Notes under the pieces: generated by a model | Told to the model about the DNA's origin: nothing | What the model saw: only the letters and a program-made list of their open reading frames with translations | The model's database searches: none | Shown here: positions 1-7,759 of the stretch, piece by piece | How positions within the stretch are numbered: position 1 is the stretch's first letter | Layout of the letters: every line of letters begins with the position of its first letter | Position numbers and translations under genes: made by a program | Assembly (NCBI GenBank): GCA_028714595.1 | Contig: JAQTMD010000010.1 | Location: 1 to 18,130, forward strand | DNA length: 18,130 nt | From: Candidatus Omnitrophota bacterium | Lineage (GTDB): Bacteria; Omnitrophota; Gorgyraeia; Gygaellales; Profunditerraquicolaceae | Direction of reading: 5' to 3'

Positions 1-636
1 CATGTTCGCCGCAACCGGCTCCACGATCACGCAGGCGATCTGACGGTGGAAACGCCGTAAAACTGCCCTAACGGCGTCGATGTCGTTATACGGCACGACG
101 ATGGTGTCCTTGCTCGTGCCTTCGGTGACACCAAGGCTGTCCGGGCTTGCAAAGGTCATCGCCCCGGAACCGGCCTTTACCAGGAGACTGTCACAATGGC
201 CGTGGTAACATCCTGCAAACTTCACTATTTTTTTCTTCCCGCTAAACCCCCGGGCAAGGCGTATCGCGCTCATCGCAGCCTCGGTGCCTGAAGAGACCAG
301 CCGCACCTTTTCGATGGACGGGATTGCATAGGTGATGATCTTTGCCAGTTCCGTCTCTTGCTTCGTGGGGGCGCCGAAACTGGCGCCGTTTTTGACTGCC
401 CTCGCCACAGCGAGACTTATTTTCGGATGGGCATGGCCGAGCATGAGCGCCCCCCAGCTCATCACGTAATCAAGATAACGGTTGTTATCGACGTCGGTAA
501 TGGAGGAACCGCGCCCGCGCTTGATAAAAACGGGAGACCCGCCGACGGCGCGATAGGCGCGCACCGGGCTGTTCACTCCCCCCGCGAGGTAACGGACAGC
601 CTCGGCGTATAACCGTTTTGACTCTGTGAATCTCAT
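1..636 (-). CDS. hemL: Glutamate-1-semialdehyde 2,1-aminomutase, N-terminal 212 residues (3' end beyond window)
   Basis: This PLP enzyme converts glutamate-1-semialdehyde to 5-aminolevulinate, the second step of the C5 route after HemA. I translated the frame from ATG at 636 to the window edge and found no stop. Family motifs are clear: GGVNSPVRAY near residues 19-28, SWGALMLGHAHP near 60-71, the SSGTEA phosphate-binding loop at 115-120, GCYHGHCDS at 142-150, and VIVEPVAAN at 203-211. The catalytic PLP lysine, expected near residue 265, lies outside the window, so it could not be checked. The ATG overlaps the TGA of the upstream PilZ gene in an ATGA junction, and there is no clear Shine-Dalgarno, so translation is probably coupled. 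HemL works with HemA, which lies about 7 kb upstream in the same operon. Confidence 0.96.
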   Translation of the reverse strand, partial: MRFTESKRLYAEAVRYLAGGVNSPVRAYRAVGGSPVFIKRGRGSSITDVDNNRYLDYVMSWGALMLGHAHPKISLAVARAVKNGASFGAPTKQETELAKIITYAIPSIEKVRLVSSGTEAAMSAIRLARGFSGKKKIVKFAGCYHGHCDSLLVKAGSGAMTFASPDSLGVTEGTSKDTIVVPYNDIDAVRAVLRRFHRQIACVIVEPVAANM

Positions 637-995
637 ACTGGAGGCCGCTCCTTCTTGTACCGGTCGTAAATATATTTGATGATGACCATCTTGTGCTCAA
701 TGTCCATCTCGCAGAACTGGATCCCGGTCTCGAAATAGCCTTTGCCGCTCCTGGTAAACGCCGGTTCTTTTGCCTGCCAGACGACTTTGCCCAGGGTAAA
801 GAAAGGTTCTCCGCCCTCATCCAGGAGGACGCCGAGCTCCATAAGGTCGCCTTTTTTTGCCTTCTCCCTGATGGCCATGCGTATGCCGCCCTGGCCGATA
901 TCAACGACAAAATCGCGGCGCTCCCCGACGATCCCCATGAACTTGTAGACTACCTTGGCCCCTCCCTTGATGCGGGGAGATTTCCTGCGTTCCAT
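633..995 (-). CDS. PilZ-domain protein inside the heme operon
   Basis: This is a 120-residue stand-alone PilZ domain, the fold that often binds cyclic di-GMP. The first binding motif is present as ERRKSPR at residues 2-8 (RxxxR at R4 and R8). The second motif, normally (D/N)xSxxG, reads D32-I-G-Q-G-G37, so the usual Ser is Gly. The rest matches the PilZ beta-barrel, with GKVVWQ in the middle and TGIQFCEMD near the end, followed by a basic helix. There is no signal peptide or membrane segment. The ATG overlaps the ahbB stop (TAATG) and the TGA overlaps the hemL start (ATGA), so it is coupled on both sides. I infer it is co-expressed with heme synthesis; its target is unknown. Whether it still binds c-di-GMP is uncertain because of the Ser-to-Gly change. 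Confidence 0.88.
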   Translation of the reverse strand: MERRKSPRIKGGAKVVYKFMGIVGERRDFVVDIGQGGIRMAIREKAKKGDLMELGVLLDEGGEPFFTLGKVVWQAKEPAFTRSGKGYFETGIQFCEMDIEHKMVIIKYIYDRYKKERPPV

Positions 996-1465
996 TACGC
1001 GAGAATCCTTTCCAGGTTCATCTTGGTCTTTTTCAATTCCCTGACCGTGGACAGCACCGTAAAGTCCGTGATGCCGGACGTCTTCGATAACGCGCGCACC
1101 AGACGCAGACCGTGAGCCCGGGATGCGGCATGGACCATGGTATAAAGATTATAGGGCCATACAGCGCAGCTTTTACGCAGATAGCAGTGAGAGACGCATG
1201 ACGCCTGCGACAGACGCCGCGCGACCGTAACGACCCTGCGCGCAGGCACGTTCCAGGCTATCAGGGCATTATCCCTGAGCCCTACCCGCCGGTGCGCAAG
1301 CACGATCCCGAACCTTCGCACCAGGCCGGTTCGCTTATAGTGCCGGACCAGCCGCAACAGACGCTCCTGGCTCACGGCGGTCTTGCGTGCCAGGGCCCGG
1401 AACGGCATCTTTATTATACCCTGCGGCTTATTAAGCTCCAAAATAATTTTTTTGCTTTTTCTCAT
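995..1465 (-). CDS. ahbB: Siroheme decarboxylase subunit, AhbB-like (AsnC/Lrp fold)
   Basis: With AhbA this subunit removes two acetate carboxyls from siroheme to give 12,18-didecarboxysiroheme. From ATG 1465 it has 156 residues: an N-terminal helix-turn-helix-like half (about 1-65) and a C-terminal RAM-like half. SHCYLR at 92-97 and AVWPYNLYTMVH at 101-112 resemble the His-containing heme-pocket segments of AhbB/NirL-type proteins rather than true Lrp regulators. A TTG at 1483 would add six residues and overlap ahbA by 14 nt. I prefer the ATG just after the ahbA TGA, but neither start has a strong Shine-Dalgarno. The TAA overlaps the PilZ ATG. The A/B subunit assignment rests on the WPYN segment and could be swapped. 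Confidence 0.88.
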   Translation of the reverse strand: MRKSKKIILELNKPQGIIKMPFRALARKTAVSQERLLRLVRHYKRTGLVRRFGIVLAHRRVGLRDNALIAWNVPARRVVTVARRLSQASCVSHCYLRKSCAVWPYNLYTMVHAASRAHGLRLVRALSKTSGITDFTVLSTVRELKKTKMNLERILA

Positions 1466-1469
1466 CTCT

Positions 1470-1922
1470 TCAACCGATGCCAAAGCGCGCGTCTATCTTG
1501 AAAACCCGTATGGCAGCAAGATCGAGCGCTTCGCGCACGCCGGTCCTCTTTTTTATCTCAAGAAAAAGCTGCCGCAGCTCCTTGCGCGAATGCGCGGAAA
1601 GCGTGAACCACATGGAATACTCCCCCCGGCGCAGATAATTATGGCTGACCTCCGGGAATGCATTGACAATGCGGCTGACCCGCTTGACGTCCCGCCCGGC
1701 GACCTTCATCGCCACCAACGTCGAGCAAATGCCCAGTTTCCCGGTATCGAAGATCGCCCCAAAATACCGGATAACCTTTCGCTTCTTCCAATTGCGCAGC
1801 TTGCCGATGACCTCGTCTTCGCGCAGACCAAACCGCGCAGCCGTTTTGGCGAAAGGCCGTTCAACAAGGGGAAAGTTGTCCTGCAACTCCCGGAGCAGGA
1901 GCTTGTCTTTTTTAGTGAGCAT
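1470..1922 (-). CDS. ahbA: Siroheme decarboxylase subunit, AhbA-like (AsnC/Lrp fold)
   Basis: This is the partner of the next gene in the two-subunit siroheme decarboxylase, which catalyses the first committed step of the Ahb heme branch. The protein has 150 residues. An HTH-like region spans about 5-60, including LQDNFPLVERPFAKTA and RKVIRYFGAIFD. An alpha/beta ligand-binding half follows, with VSHNYLRR at 92-99 and MWFTL at 104-108, the typical AhbA/NirD-G pocket signature. The ATG at 1922 sits inside the end of ahbD (11-nt overlap), and the TGA lies four nt before the ahbB ATG. No good Shine-Dalgarno is visible, consistent with coupling. A true transcription factor is unlikely, given the tandem pair of divergent AsnC-like genes directly after a radical SAM heme synthase. 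Confidence 0.89.
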   Translation of the reverse strand: MLTKKDKLLLRELQDNFPLVERPFAKTAARFGLREDEVIGKLRNWKKRKVIRYFGAIFDTGKLGICSTLVAMKVAGRDVKRVSRIVNAFPEVSHNYLRRGEYSMWFTLSAHSRKELRQLFLEIKKRTGVREALDLAAIRVFKIDARFGIG

Positions 1923-2910
1923 GCTTGCGGGAACCGACTAAAACGCATTCCTGATCTTCTGCCATGTAATCGCCGCAAAAATGCCAGGCGCGCGCCCGGC
2001 AGCCCCCGCAGGAATCCTTATGGGCGCAGCGGCTGCAGCTTCCCGAATATTCCATGCTGCGCAGGCGGATAAAGACATCGCTGTTCTTCCAGAGGTCGCT
2101 GAAACGCGTATCGCGCACATTGCCGACTTTGAGCGGCAGATACGGACAGGGGTGCACGTCGCCGTTGGGTAAAATGCAACAGTAGGTCGTTCCCGCAAGA
2201 CAGCCGCGCGCAAATCGCACGGGGACTCCCATCTTTTTTGCCAGAGGGACAAACTGCGGGGCGCAGACCGGTTTGAGCTCTATCACAGTTTCTTTCTGAT
2301 GCTTCAGGACTTTTTCCAGGACTTCCCCGATCTCGGCAACGCCGATAAAAACATCGCTGATCTCTTTGCCCCTGCCCGTGGGGACCAGAAAAAATATATG
2401 GTGTGCCGCAGCACCAAGCCCTGCCGCAAAATCAGTAATCTTGGTGACCTCTTGATAATTCCTGCGTGTCACCGTAGTGTGGACCTGGAAGTCAAGCCCC
2501 GCTTCTTTACAGATACGCATGGCCTTGACGGTCGCCTGCCACGCCCCCTGCTGCCTGCGAAAATCGTCGTGGATGCGGCTGTCGCACGAATCGAGACTGA
2601 TACCTGCCCGGGCAAGACCCGCAGCTTTTAACTTCCCGGCGACTTCCGCAGTAATAAGCGTGCCGTTGGAGCCGAGTACGGGACGCATACCCAGCGATGC
2701 CGTATGACTGATGAGCTCATAAATGTCTGAGCGTAAGAGCGGTTCGCCCCCGCTTAAGATGACGATCTTGAAGCCCGCCTTGGCGATCTCGGCAAGCAGG
2801 CCCTTGCCCTCGGCAGTACTCAGCTCGCCGGCGTCCTTACTGCCGGCATCCCGATAGCAGTGCTCGCATTTGAGATTGCACGCCTTTGTCGTATTCCAGG
2901 AAATTATCAT
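1912..2910 (-). CDS. ahbD: AdoMet-dependent heme synthase AhbD (radical SAM)
   Basis: This is the last step of the siroheme-dependent pathway: oxidative decarboxylation of two propionates of Fe-coproporphyrin III to vinyls, giving heme b. It has 332 residues. The radical SAM cluster motif CxxxCxxC is at C11, C15 and C18, and the SAM-binding SGGEP is at 53-57. The C-terminal half carries the AhbD-type cysteines, with CAPQF at 216-220, ARGCLAG at 234-240, HPCPYLPLKVGNV at 253-265, and a SPASM-like set C292, C295, C301, C304, C312 and C322. These features separate it from AhbC. The start is odd: no Shine-Dalgarno lies close to ATG 2910, the reading frame stays open upstream without an ATG/GTG/TTG, and an inverted-repeat element begins only a few bases upstream. 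Homologues may have a longer N-terminus. Confidence 0.93.
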   Translation of the reverse strand: MIISWNTTKACNLKCEHCYRDAGSKDAGELSTAEGKGLLAEIAKAGFKIVILSGGEPLLRSDIYELISHTASLGMRPVLGSNGTLITAEVAGKLKAAGLARAGISLDSCDSRIHDDFRRQQGAWQATVKAMRICKEAGLDFQVHTTVTRRNYQEVTKITDFAAGLGAAAHHIFFLVPTGRGKEISDVFIGVAEIGEVLEKVLKHQKETVIELKPVCAPQFVPLAKKMGVPVRFARGCLAGTTYCCILPNGDVHPCPYLPLKVGNVRDTRFSDLWKNSDVFIRLRSMEYSGSCSRCAHKDSCGGCRARAWHFCGDYMAEDQECVLVGSRKHAH

Positions 2911-2913
2911 AGT

Positions 2914-3133
2914 CTGATCAATTTTGCGGATCCTGCGCTTTGAGCGGGTCAGTGGGTTAGCGCGGGCTTCGCATCACCGCTCGCATTTCCCCGGCGTGGA
3001 AATGCTCGCTCGGTGATTTTTCTCGCTCTCGCCTCCCCGGCAACCTCGCGGGCGAACCATGCCCGCTCGAAAAATCTACGTGCTGCTCATCCCGCGTTAG
3101 CCCACCCGCTCATTCCGTCACCCGCAAAATCAG
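2914..3133. repeat. Imperfect inverted-repeat element of about 220 bp with nested hairpins, between hemB and ahbD
   Basis: This fills most of the 284-nt gap 2911-3194, the only sizeable gap in the heme block. Outer arms match in order: CTGAT (2914-2918) with ATCAG (3129-3133), ATTTTGCGG (2921-2929) with CCGCAAAAT (3122-3130), GAGCGGGT (2942-2949) with ACCCGCTC (3104-3111), and GTTAGCGCGGG with CCCGCGTTAGC with two mismatches. Inside are two hairpins: ATCACCG/CGGTGAT (2973-2979, 3011-3017) enclosing GCATTTCC/GGAAATGC (2983-2990, 2998-3005), and GATTTTTC/GAAAAATC (3015-3022, 3069-3076). No convincing gene lies within it. It resembles a non-coding MITE-like or REP-like repeat, or a large structured RNA leader for ahbD. 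No clear target-site duplication is visible. Confidence 0.72.
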
Positions 3134-3194
3134 AAATAGCTGTAAGCGATGCCGTGAAGCTAAGAACCCTTGAGCATTCCTTCCTGCACGTTCA

Positions 3195-4178
3195 TTAGTG
3201 CAACTTCTTCGCCACGTCAATGGCGTGATACGTGATGATGATGTCTGCGCCGGCACGCCTGATGGCAGTGAGGATCTCGAGTATGGTGCGCGTTTCGTCG
3301 AGCCAGCCCAGTCTGGCGGCGGCCTTGACCATGGCGAATTCTCCGCTCACGTTGTAGGCTGCTACCGGCACCTGAAACTTCTGTTTTGCACGGGCGATAA
3401 TGTCCAGATACGCCAGCGCCGGTTTTACCATGACGATGTCCGCGCCTTCCTGCACGTCCAGGGCTATCTCACGCAGGGCCTCGCGGAAATTCGAAGGGTC
3501 CATCTGATAGGTCAGCCGATTGCCGAGCTTCGGAGCGGACTCTGCCGCATCGCGGAACGGGCCGTAAAAACTCGACGCATATTTTGCGCTGTAGGCCATA
3601 ATCGGGGTCTCGGTGAAGCCGTCTTCGTCAAGCGCTTTTCTGATGGCCGCGACCTGCCCGTCGGCCATTGCCGAGGGAGCGACCATGTCCGCGCCTGAAC
3701 GCGCCTGCGATACCGCGGTCTTAGCCAGAAGTTCCAGCGTCGCATCGTTATCCAGCCTCACCTCGCGCGCGCCGCCCTTGAGTATGCCGCAGTGGCCTGT
3801 CGACGTGAACTCGCATAAACATACGTCCGTGATGACCAGGAGGCCCGGCACCTTTTGTTTGAGCGCGGCTGTCGCCTTCTGGATGATCCCGTTCTTGGCG
3901 TACGCGCCTGACCCCCGCTCGTCTTTCTTTTCGGGGATCCCGAACAGCAGGACCGCCGGGATTCCAAGCGCCTTTGCCGCCTTGGCCTCTGCGACGAGGT
4001 TGTCCACTGAAAGCTGGTAATTGCCCGGCAAAGAGGCGATCTGGTTTTTGATGCCTTTGCCCTCCCTGACAAAAAACGGCATCACCAGATGATCCGCGCC
4101 CAGGCGCGTTTCACGCACCAGACGCCGGAAATTCGCGTTCTGTCTCAGCCTTTTGGGGCGCCAGACGCATGACTGCAT
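3195..4178 (-). CDS. hemB: Delta-aminolevulinic acid dehydratase (porphobilinogen synthase)
   Basis: HemB condenses two 5-aminolevulinate molecules to porphobilinogen in the cytoplasm. From ATG 4178 it has 327 residues, normal for the family. The Schiff-base lysines are K199 (in YSAKYASS) and K252 (in MVKPALAYLD). The metal-site cysteines C120, C122 and C130 (DVCLCEFTSTGHCG) mark the zinc-dependent type. An in-frame start at 4220 would add 14 residues of non-family sequence. I rejected it because GAGGAGG sits just upstream of 4178 and the protein then begins MQSCVWRPKRLRQ, as expected. The gene overlaps the end of ahbC by 34 nt. It is followed by the repeat-bearing gap before ahbD. Its stop reads TAATG, opening a tiny 11-codon frame (3195-3160) with no recognisable product. 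Confidence 0.97.
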   Translation of the reverse strand: MQSCVWRPKRLRQNANFRRLVRETRLGADHLVMPFFVREGKGIKNQIASLPGNYQLSVDNLVAEAKAAKALGIPAVLLFGIPEKKDERGSGAYAKNGIIQKATAALKQKVPGLLVITDVCLCEFTSTGHCGILKGGAREVRLDNDATLELLAKTAVSQARSGADMVAPSAMADGQVAAIRKALDEDGFTETPIMAYSAKYASSFYGPFRDAAESAPKLGNRLTYQMDPSNFREALREIALDVQEGADIVMVKPALAYLDIIARAKQKFQVPVAAYNVSGEFAMVKAAARLGWLDETRTILEILTAIRRAGADIIITYHAIDVAKKLH

Positions 4179-5323
4179 ATTTCCTCCTCGCTCAGATAAC
4201 ACGCCGGGTCTTCCTGCCACATGTCGCCGAACACGGCCTCTGCGCGAGCCCTGAAATTAGCGTTGCAAAGCTCGAGAAACCCGCACCTGCTGCAGCGGCC
4301 CTTGATATGCGAAATCCTGTCTTTCAGTATCTTCATCACCGGATCGGAAATATCCATCCAGATATCCCCGAACTTCCGCTCCCTGACGTTGCCGAAGGAG
4401 TGGCTCTGCCAGAACTGGTCGGCATGCACGCGGCCCACGTTGTCCACGTTGGCGATGGCGATGCCTGAGGCGTTCCCCTTATTATAGGTAAGCAGTTCCA
4501 GGATCTGTTTGGCCCTGGCAGGGTCTTTTGCCTTTGTTTTGAGGTATACATAGAGCGCATCGGCATGATTGTCCACGGTGAGCACTTCCTTTTTCATGCC
4601 GCGCGCATACATGGCCTTTGCCCAATCGCAGATGGCATCGATACATTCGCGCATCTGGGCGCGCGGCAGGTCGTCATCGGTCATGGAACTGCCCCTGCCC
4701 GAATAAACCAGGTGATAAAAACAGACGCGGTCGATGGCCTCGTCTTCGACGAGCTTGAAGATATCCCGCAGGTCCGCATAGTTATGCCGGGTGATGGTAA
4801 AACGCAGGCCCGCCTTTTGCCCTACCGCGACAAGGTTGCGGATGCCGGAAAGCGCCCGGTCAAAGGCGCCGCTCGAACCCCGGAACCCGTCGTTGCGCGC
4901 GCCGATCCCGTCAAGGCTCACCCCCACGTAATCGATAGAGCTTTTTTTGATGCGTCCGGCAACGTCTTTGGTGATCATGGTGCCGTTGGTGGAAATAACG
5001 GTCCTGATATTGCTGTGCCGGGCAAAATCAATGAGCTCAAAAAGGTCGGGACGCAGGAACGGCTCTCCTCCGGAAAAAAGGATGACCGGCACCTTGAAAT
5101 CTGCAAGGTCGAGAATCATGGACTTGGCCTCTTCGGTAGTCAGCTCGCCGTCGTATGACCGGTTTGCGGAGTTGGAATAACAATGGATACAGGCAAGGTT
5201 GCAGCGACGGGTACAGTTAAAAACCACGATCGGACGCCGATTGCCCGCGGTCATACCCTTGCGGTAACGCAGCTCGTCGCCGTAAGACGGAAGATCGCAG
5301 AGAAGTCTGGTTATACTGATCAT
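4145..5323 (-). CDS. ahbC: 12,18-didecarboxysiroheme deacetylase / Fe-coproporphyrin III synthase AhbC (radical SAM)
   Basis: AhbC removes the two acetate side chains of 12,18-didecarboxysiroheme to give Fe-coproporphyrin III, between AhbA/B and AhbD. It has 392 residues. The N-terminus MISITRLLCD...GDELRY is typical of the AhbC/NirJ family. The radical SAM motif CxxxCxxC is at C41, C45 and C48, SGGEP is at 84-88, and SLDGIG at 136-141 is the conserved strand. A C-terminal cysteine cluster (C344, C347, C353, C375, C383) fits the auxiliary Fe-S cluster. The ATG overlaps the TGA of the cobA-hemD fusion (ATGA). The alternative identity is NirJ of heme d1 synthesis. The adjacent AhbD and the absence of other nir genes here favour AhbC. 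Confidence 0.92.
   Translation of the reverse strand: MISITRLLCDLPSYGDELRYRKGMTAGNRRPIVVFNCTRRCNLACIHCYSNSANRSYDGELTTEEAKSMILDLADFKVPVILFSGGEPFLRPDLFELIDFARHSNIRTVISTNGTMITKDVAGRIKKSSIDYVGVSLDGIGARNDGFRGSSGAFDRALSGIRNLVAVGQKAGLRFTITRHNYADLRDIFKLVEDEAIDRVCFYHLVYSGRGSSMTDDDLPRAQMRECIDAICDWAKAMYARGMKKEVLTVDNHADALYVYLKTKAKDPARAKQILELLTYNKGNASGIAIANVDNVGRVHADQFWQSHSFGNVRERKFGDIWMDISDPVMKILKDRISHIKGRCSRCGFLELCNANFRARAEAVFGDMWQEDPACYLSEEEICSHASGAPKG
4183..4189 (-). promoter_or_regulatory. Shine-Dalgarno that sets the hemB start
   Basis: On the minus strand GAGGAGG precedes ATG 4178 by a short AAAT spacer. It lies within the ahbC coding end and selects the internal ATG over the longer in-frame start at 4220. 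Confidence 0.8.
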
Positions 5324-6846
5324 TTTCCGTGTCGTTTATAATAGGCATGGATCGCTTGCACCAGCCCTTCAAGCGTAAACTCTTTTGCCTCTATCGCGAC
5401 CGCAAGACCCGATTTCCTACAGGCCGCAGAGGTGACCGGACCGATGGAGGCGACCTTAAAGCTGTTTTTCTTTGCATGAACGGCCCTGCGGCCAAAAACG
5501 CGCATAAAACCCTGCACGCACGATGAGCTGGTAAAGGCCACCGCGTCAAAACCGGACAAAAAGGCCCGGTCACCGATCTTCCGGCTGCGCAGTTCAGTGC
5601 GGTAGGCAGGCACGACGCAGACGCCTGCCCCCAGTTTTTCCAAACCCTTTGGCAGTACGTCACGGGCATCCTCGGCGCGCACGACCAGGATGTTCTTTCC
5701 CTTGATGCGCTCCTGGGCCAGCGCTGCGAGCAGTCCTTCCTGCCGGAAATCCTTCGGCTGTACATCCACGCGGATTCCCAGCCGCTCGATCGCCTCTTTT
5801 GTCTTCGGGCCGATGGATGCGATCCTGACATTGGCAAGCGCGCGCACGTCTTTCTTCAGGGAATCAAGCCGCTCTTTAAAAAACCGTACGCCGTTCCGGC
5901 TGGTAAAGACAAGCCAATGGAAATCGTCGATATTACGTATGGCCCGGTCGAGTTTTGAGTAATCGGCAAGCGGCCGTATGCGGATAAACGGCAGTGAAAC
6001 GCAGTCTGCGCCGAGCGGCTCAAGCATGGAGCACAGGCGGCTTGAATCTTCTGCAGGAAGCGTTACCAGGATTCTGGTGCCGAACAAAGGCCTGCGCTCG
6101 AACCAGTCCAGTTTTTTCTTCAAGCCTACCACCTCTCCTACCACGAGTATTGCCGGCGGCGTGATGCCGGCCTTGCGCACCTCCGGCCCGATGGTCGCCA
6201 GGGTTGCTGTGACGCTTTTCTGCTGCGGCAGGGTGCCCCACTGGATGACACAGCAGGGAGTTTGACTGCTCCTGCCGTGTTTGACCAATGTCGCAACGAT
6301 CTTCGGCAGATTCTCAACACCCATCAGGAACACCAGCGTCCCCAGCCCCGTGGATATCTTATCCCAGGCGATCGAGGTATCCTCTTTGTCCGGGTCTTCC
6401 TGTCCGGTAAAGATGCCCAGGGACGAGGTAAATCCCCGGTGAGTCACCGGGATCCCCGCATACGCGGGTACTGCGATTGCGCTGGTAATCCCGGGCACCA
6501 CCTCGAACAATATCTTATGTCTGACCAGGAGCTCAATTTCCTCACCGCCCCTGCCGAACACAAAAGGGTCGCCGCCTTTTAATCTCACCACGGTCTTGCC
6601 CTGCCGGGCCAGACGCACCAGAAGCTTGTTTATCTTATCCTGCGGCAGGGTATGGCGGCTTGAAGCCTTGCCGACATAGATGCGTTGCGCGTCCGGCGCT
6701 GCCTGTTCGATTATCCCGGGGTTAACCAGCCGGTCATACACCACCACATCCGCCTCGTTCAGCAGCCGCATGCCCTTGACAGTCATAAGACCTGTGTCTC
6801 CGGGGCCTGCACCAACCAGATATACGATACCCTTATGCCTGGTCAC
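5320..6846 (-). CDS. cobA-hemD: Fused uroporphyrinogen-III C-methyltransferase / uroporphyrinogen-III synthase
   Basis: This is a bifunctional 508-residue enzyme. The N-terminal CobA/SUMT domain (about 1-250) methylates uroporphyrinogen III twice with SAM to give precorrin-2. It shows VGAGPGD (11-17), YDRLV (37-41), RLKGGDPFVFGRGGEE (88-103), PGITSA (118-123) and PVTHRG (133-138). The C-terminal HemD domain (about 256-508) closes hydroxymethylbilane to uroporphyrinogen III. It shows the family's weak landmarks: LVFTSRNGVRFF, SIGPKT, a second VAFTSSS strand and SIGPVTSAACR. The start is GTG at 6846, 14 nt inside hemC, with GGAG about 8 nt upstream. The stop overlaps the ahbC ATG. Such fusions are common in clostridia and many anaerobes. 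Placing both steps in one polypeptide commits uroporphyrinogen III toward siroheme. Confidence 0.95.
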   Translation of the reverse strand: MTRHKGIVYLVGAGPGDTGLMTVKGMRLLNEADVVVYDRLVNPGIIEQAAPDAQRIYVGKASSRHTLPQDKINKLLVRLARQGKTVVRLKGGDPFVFGRGGEEIELLVRHKILFEVVPGITSAIAVPAYAGIPVTHRGFTSSLGIFTGQEDPDKEDTSIAWDKISTGLGTLVFLMGVENLPKIVATLVKHGRSSQTPCCVIQWGTLPQQKSVTATLATIGPEVRKAGITPPAILVVGEVVGLKKKLDWFERRPLFGTRILVTLPAEDSSRLCSMLEPLGADCVSLPFIRIRPLADYSKLDRAIRNIDDFHWLVFTSRNGVRFFKERLDSLKKDVRALANVRIASIGPKTKEAIERLGIRVDVQPKDFRQEGLLAALAQERIKGKNILVVRAEDARDVLPKGLEKLGAGVCVVPAYRTELRSRKIGDRAFLSGFDAVAFTSSSCVQGFMRVFGRRAVHAKKNSFKVASIGPVTSAACRKSGLAVAIEAKEFTLEGLVQAIHAYYKRHGK

Positions 6847-7759
6847 GTTTAATCTCCTCTAATATCTTTTTTCCTCCGCAGCGTAATACTTCCCGCGCGA
6901 GTCTCTTGCCCAACTCCTGTGCGCGGTCTGCGTTTCCTGAGACCCTGCGGCGTATTGCATTGGAACCGTCGAGGCTGATGACCATTCCCTCGATAACCAG
7001 GCGCTTATCCTTGACCGCCGCATACGCCGCCACCGGCATCCGGCAGCCTGCCCGGGTATGTCGCAGGAACGCACGCTCTGCGCTTACGCACTGCCGGCTG
7101 CGTTCGTGATCGAGCTTTGCTGCCAGGCCGGACATGCGGGCGTCGGCGGCGCGGATCTCTATACCCAGCGCCCCCTGGCCGCAGGCAGGAAGCAACATGC
7201 CCGGCGGGATGGGCCGGGCGAAAATCCCCTTGACCTTGAGGCGCTTCAGGCCCGCGGCCGCGACAATGATGGCGTCGTAGAGGCCGTCATGCAGCTTCCT
7301 GATCCGCGTATCAAGGTTGCCGCGCAGGTCCCTGACGATCAGGTCGGGCCGCTGCTGCAAAAGCTGCGCTTTTCTGCGCAGGCTCGTCGTGCCGATGATG
7401 CAGCCCGGGCGCAGTCCGGCGATCCCGGCATTGCGACCCCGGGTAATAAGACAATCGCGCGGGTCCTCGCGCTTAAGAATCGCACCGAGCTCCAGCCCCG
7501 GCGCAATTTGCGAAGGCATGTCCTTAACGCTGTGCACTGCCATATCAATGGCCCCGGCAACAAGCGCCTCTTCCAATTCTTTGACAAAGATACCTGCGTC
7601 GCTTCGTTCCCACCGGCTGACGCGGTCGCCGAGCGTGGTGACCGTGCGTAACCTGAAACCGTAACCCGGGGCCTTCGCCTGCAAAAGCCCGATCACCGAT
7701 TTTGTCTGGCAGACCGACAAACGGCTGCCCCGCGCCCCTACGACGACGGTTGTCTTCAC
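6833..7759 (-). CDS. hemC: Hydroxymethylbilane synthase (porphobilinogen deaminase)
   Basis: HemC polymerises four porphobilinogens into hydroxymethylbilane, the substrate of HemD encoded directly downstream. It has 308 residues, the full family length. The N-terminus GARGSRLSVCQTK, HSVKDMP with catalytic D80, the arginine-rich substrate segment TTSLRRKAQ (124-132), and DLRGNLDTRIRKL (144-156) are all present. The cofactor-attachment cysteine is C239 in RAGCRMPVAAYA. The start is GTG at 7759, overlapping the hemA TGA (GTGA junction). The downstream cobA-hemD gene starts within its last codons. I see no sign of damage. Confidence 0.97.
   Translation of the reverse strand: MKTTVVVGARGSRLSVCQTKSVIGLLQAKAPGYGFRLRTVTTLGDRVSRWERSDAGIFVKELEEALVAGAIDMAVHSVKDMPSQIAPGLELGAILKREDPRDCLITRGRNAGIAGLRPGCIIGTTSLRRKAQLLQQRPDLIVRDLRGNLDTRIRKLHDGLYDAIIVAAAGLKRLKVKGIFARPIPPGMLLPACGQGALGIEIRAADARMSGLAAKLDHERSRQCVSAERAFLRHTRAGCRMPVAAYAAVKDKRLVIEGMVISLDGSNAIRRRVSGNADRAQELGKRLAREVLRCGGKKILEEIKRDQA

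Noticed and set aside
995..1922. Two AsnC/Lrp-type transcription regulators
   Set aside because: The tandem pair follows ahbD and carries SHNYLR and SHCYLR/WPYN pocket motifs of siroheme decarboxylase, so a regulator reading is less likely.
3013..3198. Short plus-strand frame in the hemB-ahbD gap
   Set aside because: It runs through the inverted-repeat element and into the hemB end, with a low-complexity Ala/Ser/Arg-rich translation and no ribosome site.
4179..4220. Longer hemB start at 4220
   Set aside because: It adds 14 residues unlike the family and ignores the strong GAGGAGG before ATG 4178.
4565..5158. Long open frame on the plus strand (197 codons)
   Set aside because: It lies fully opposite ahbC, whose motifs are certain. 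Its translation shows no family motif, and high GC explains the open antisense frame. The same applies to 7058-7651, 8086-8673 and 15829-16545.
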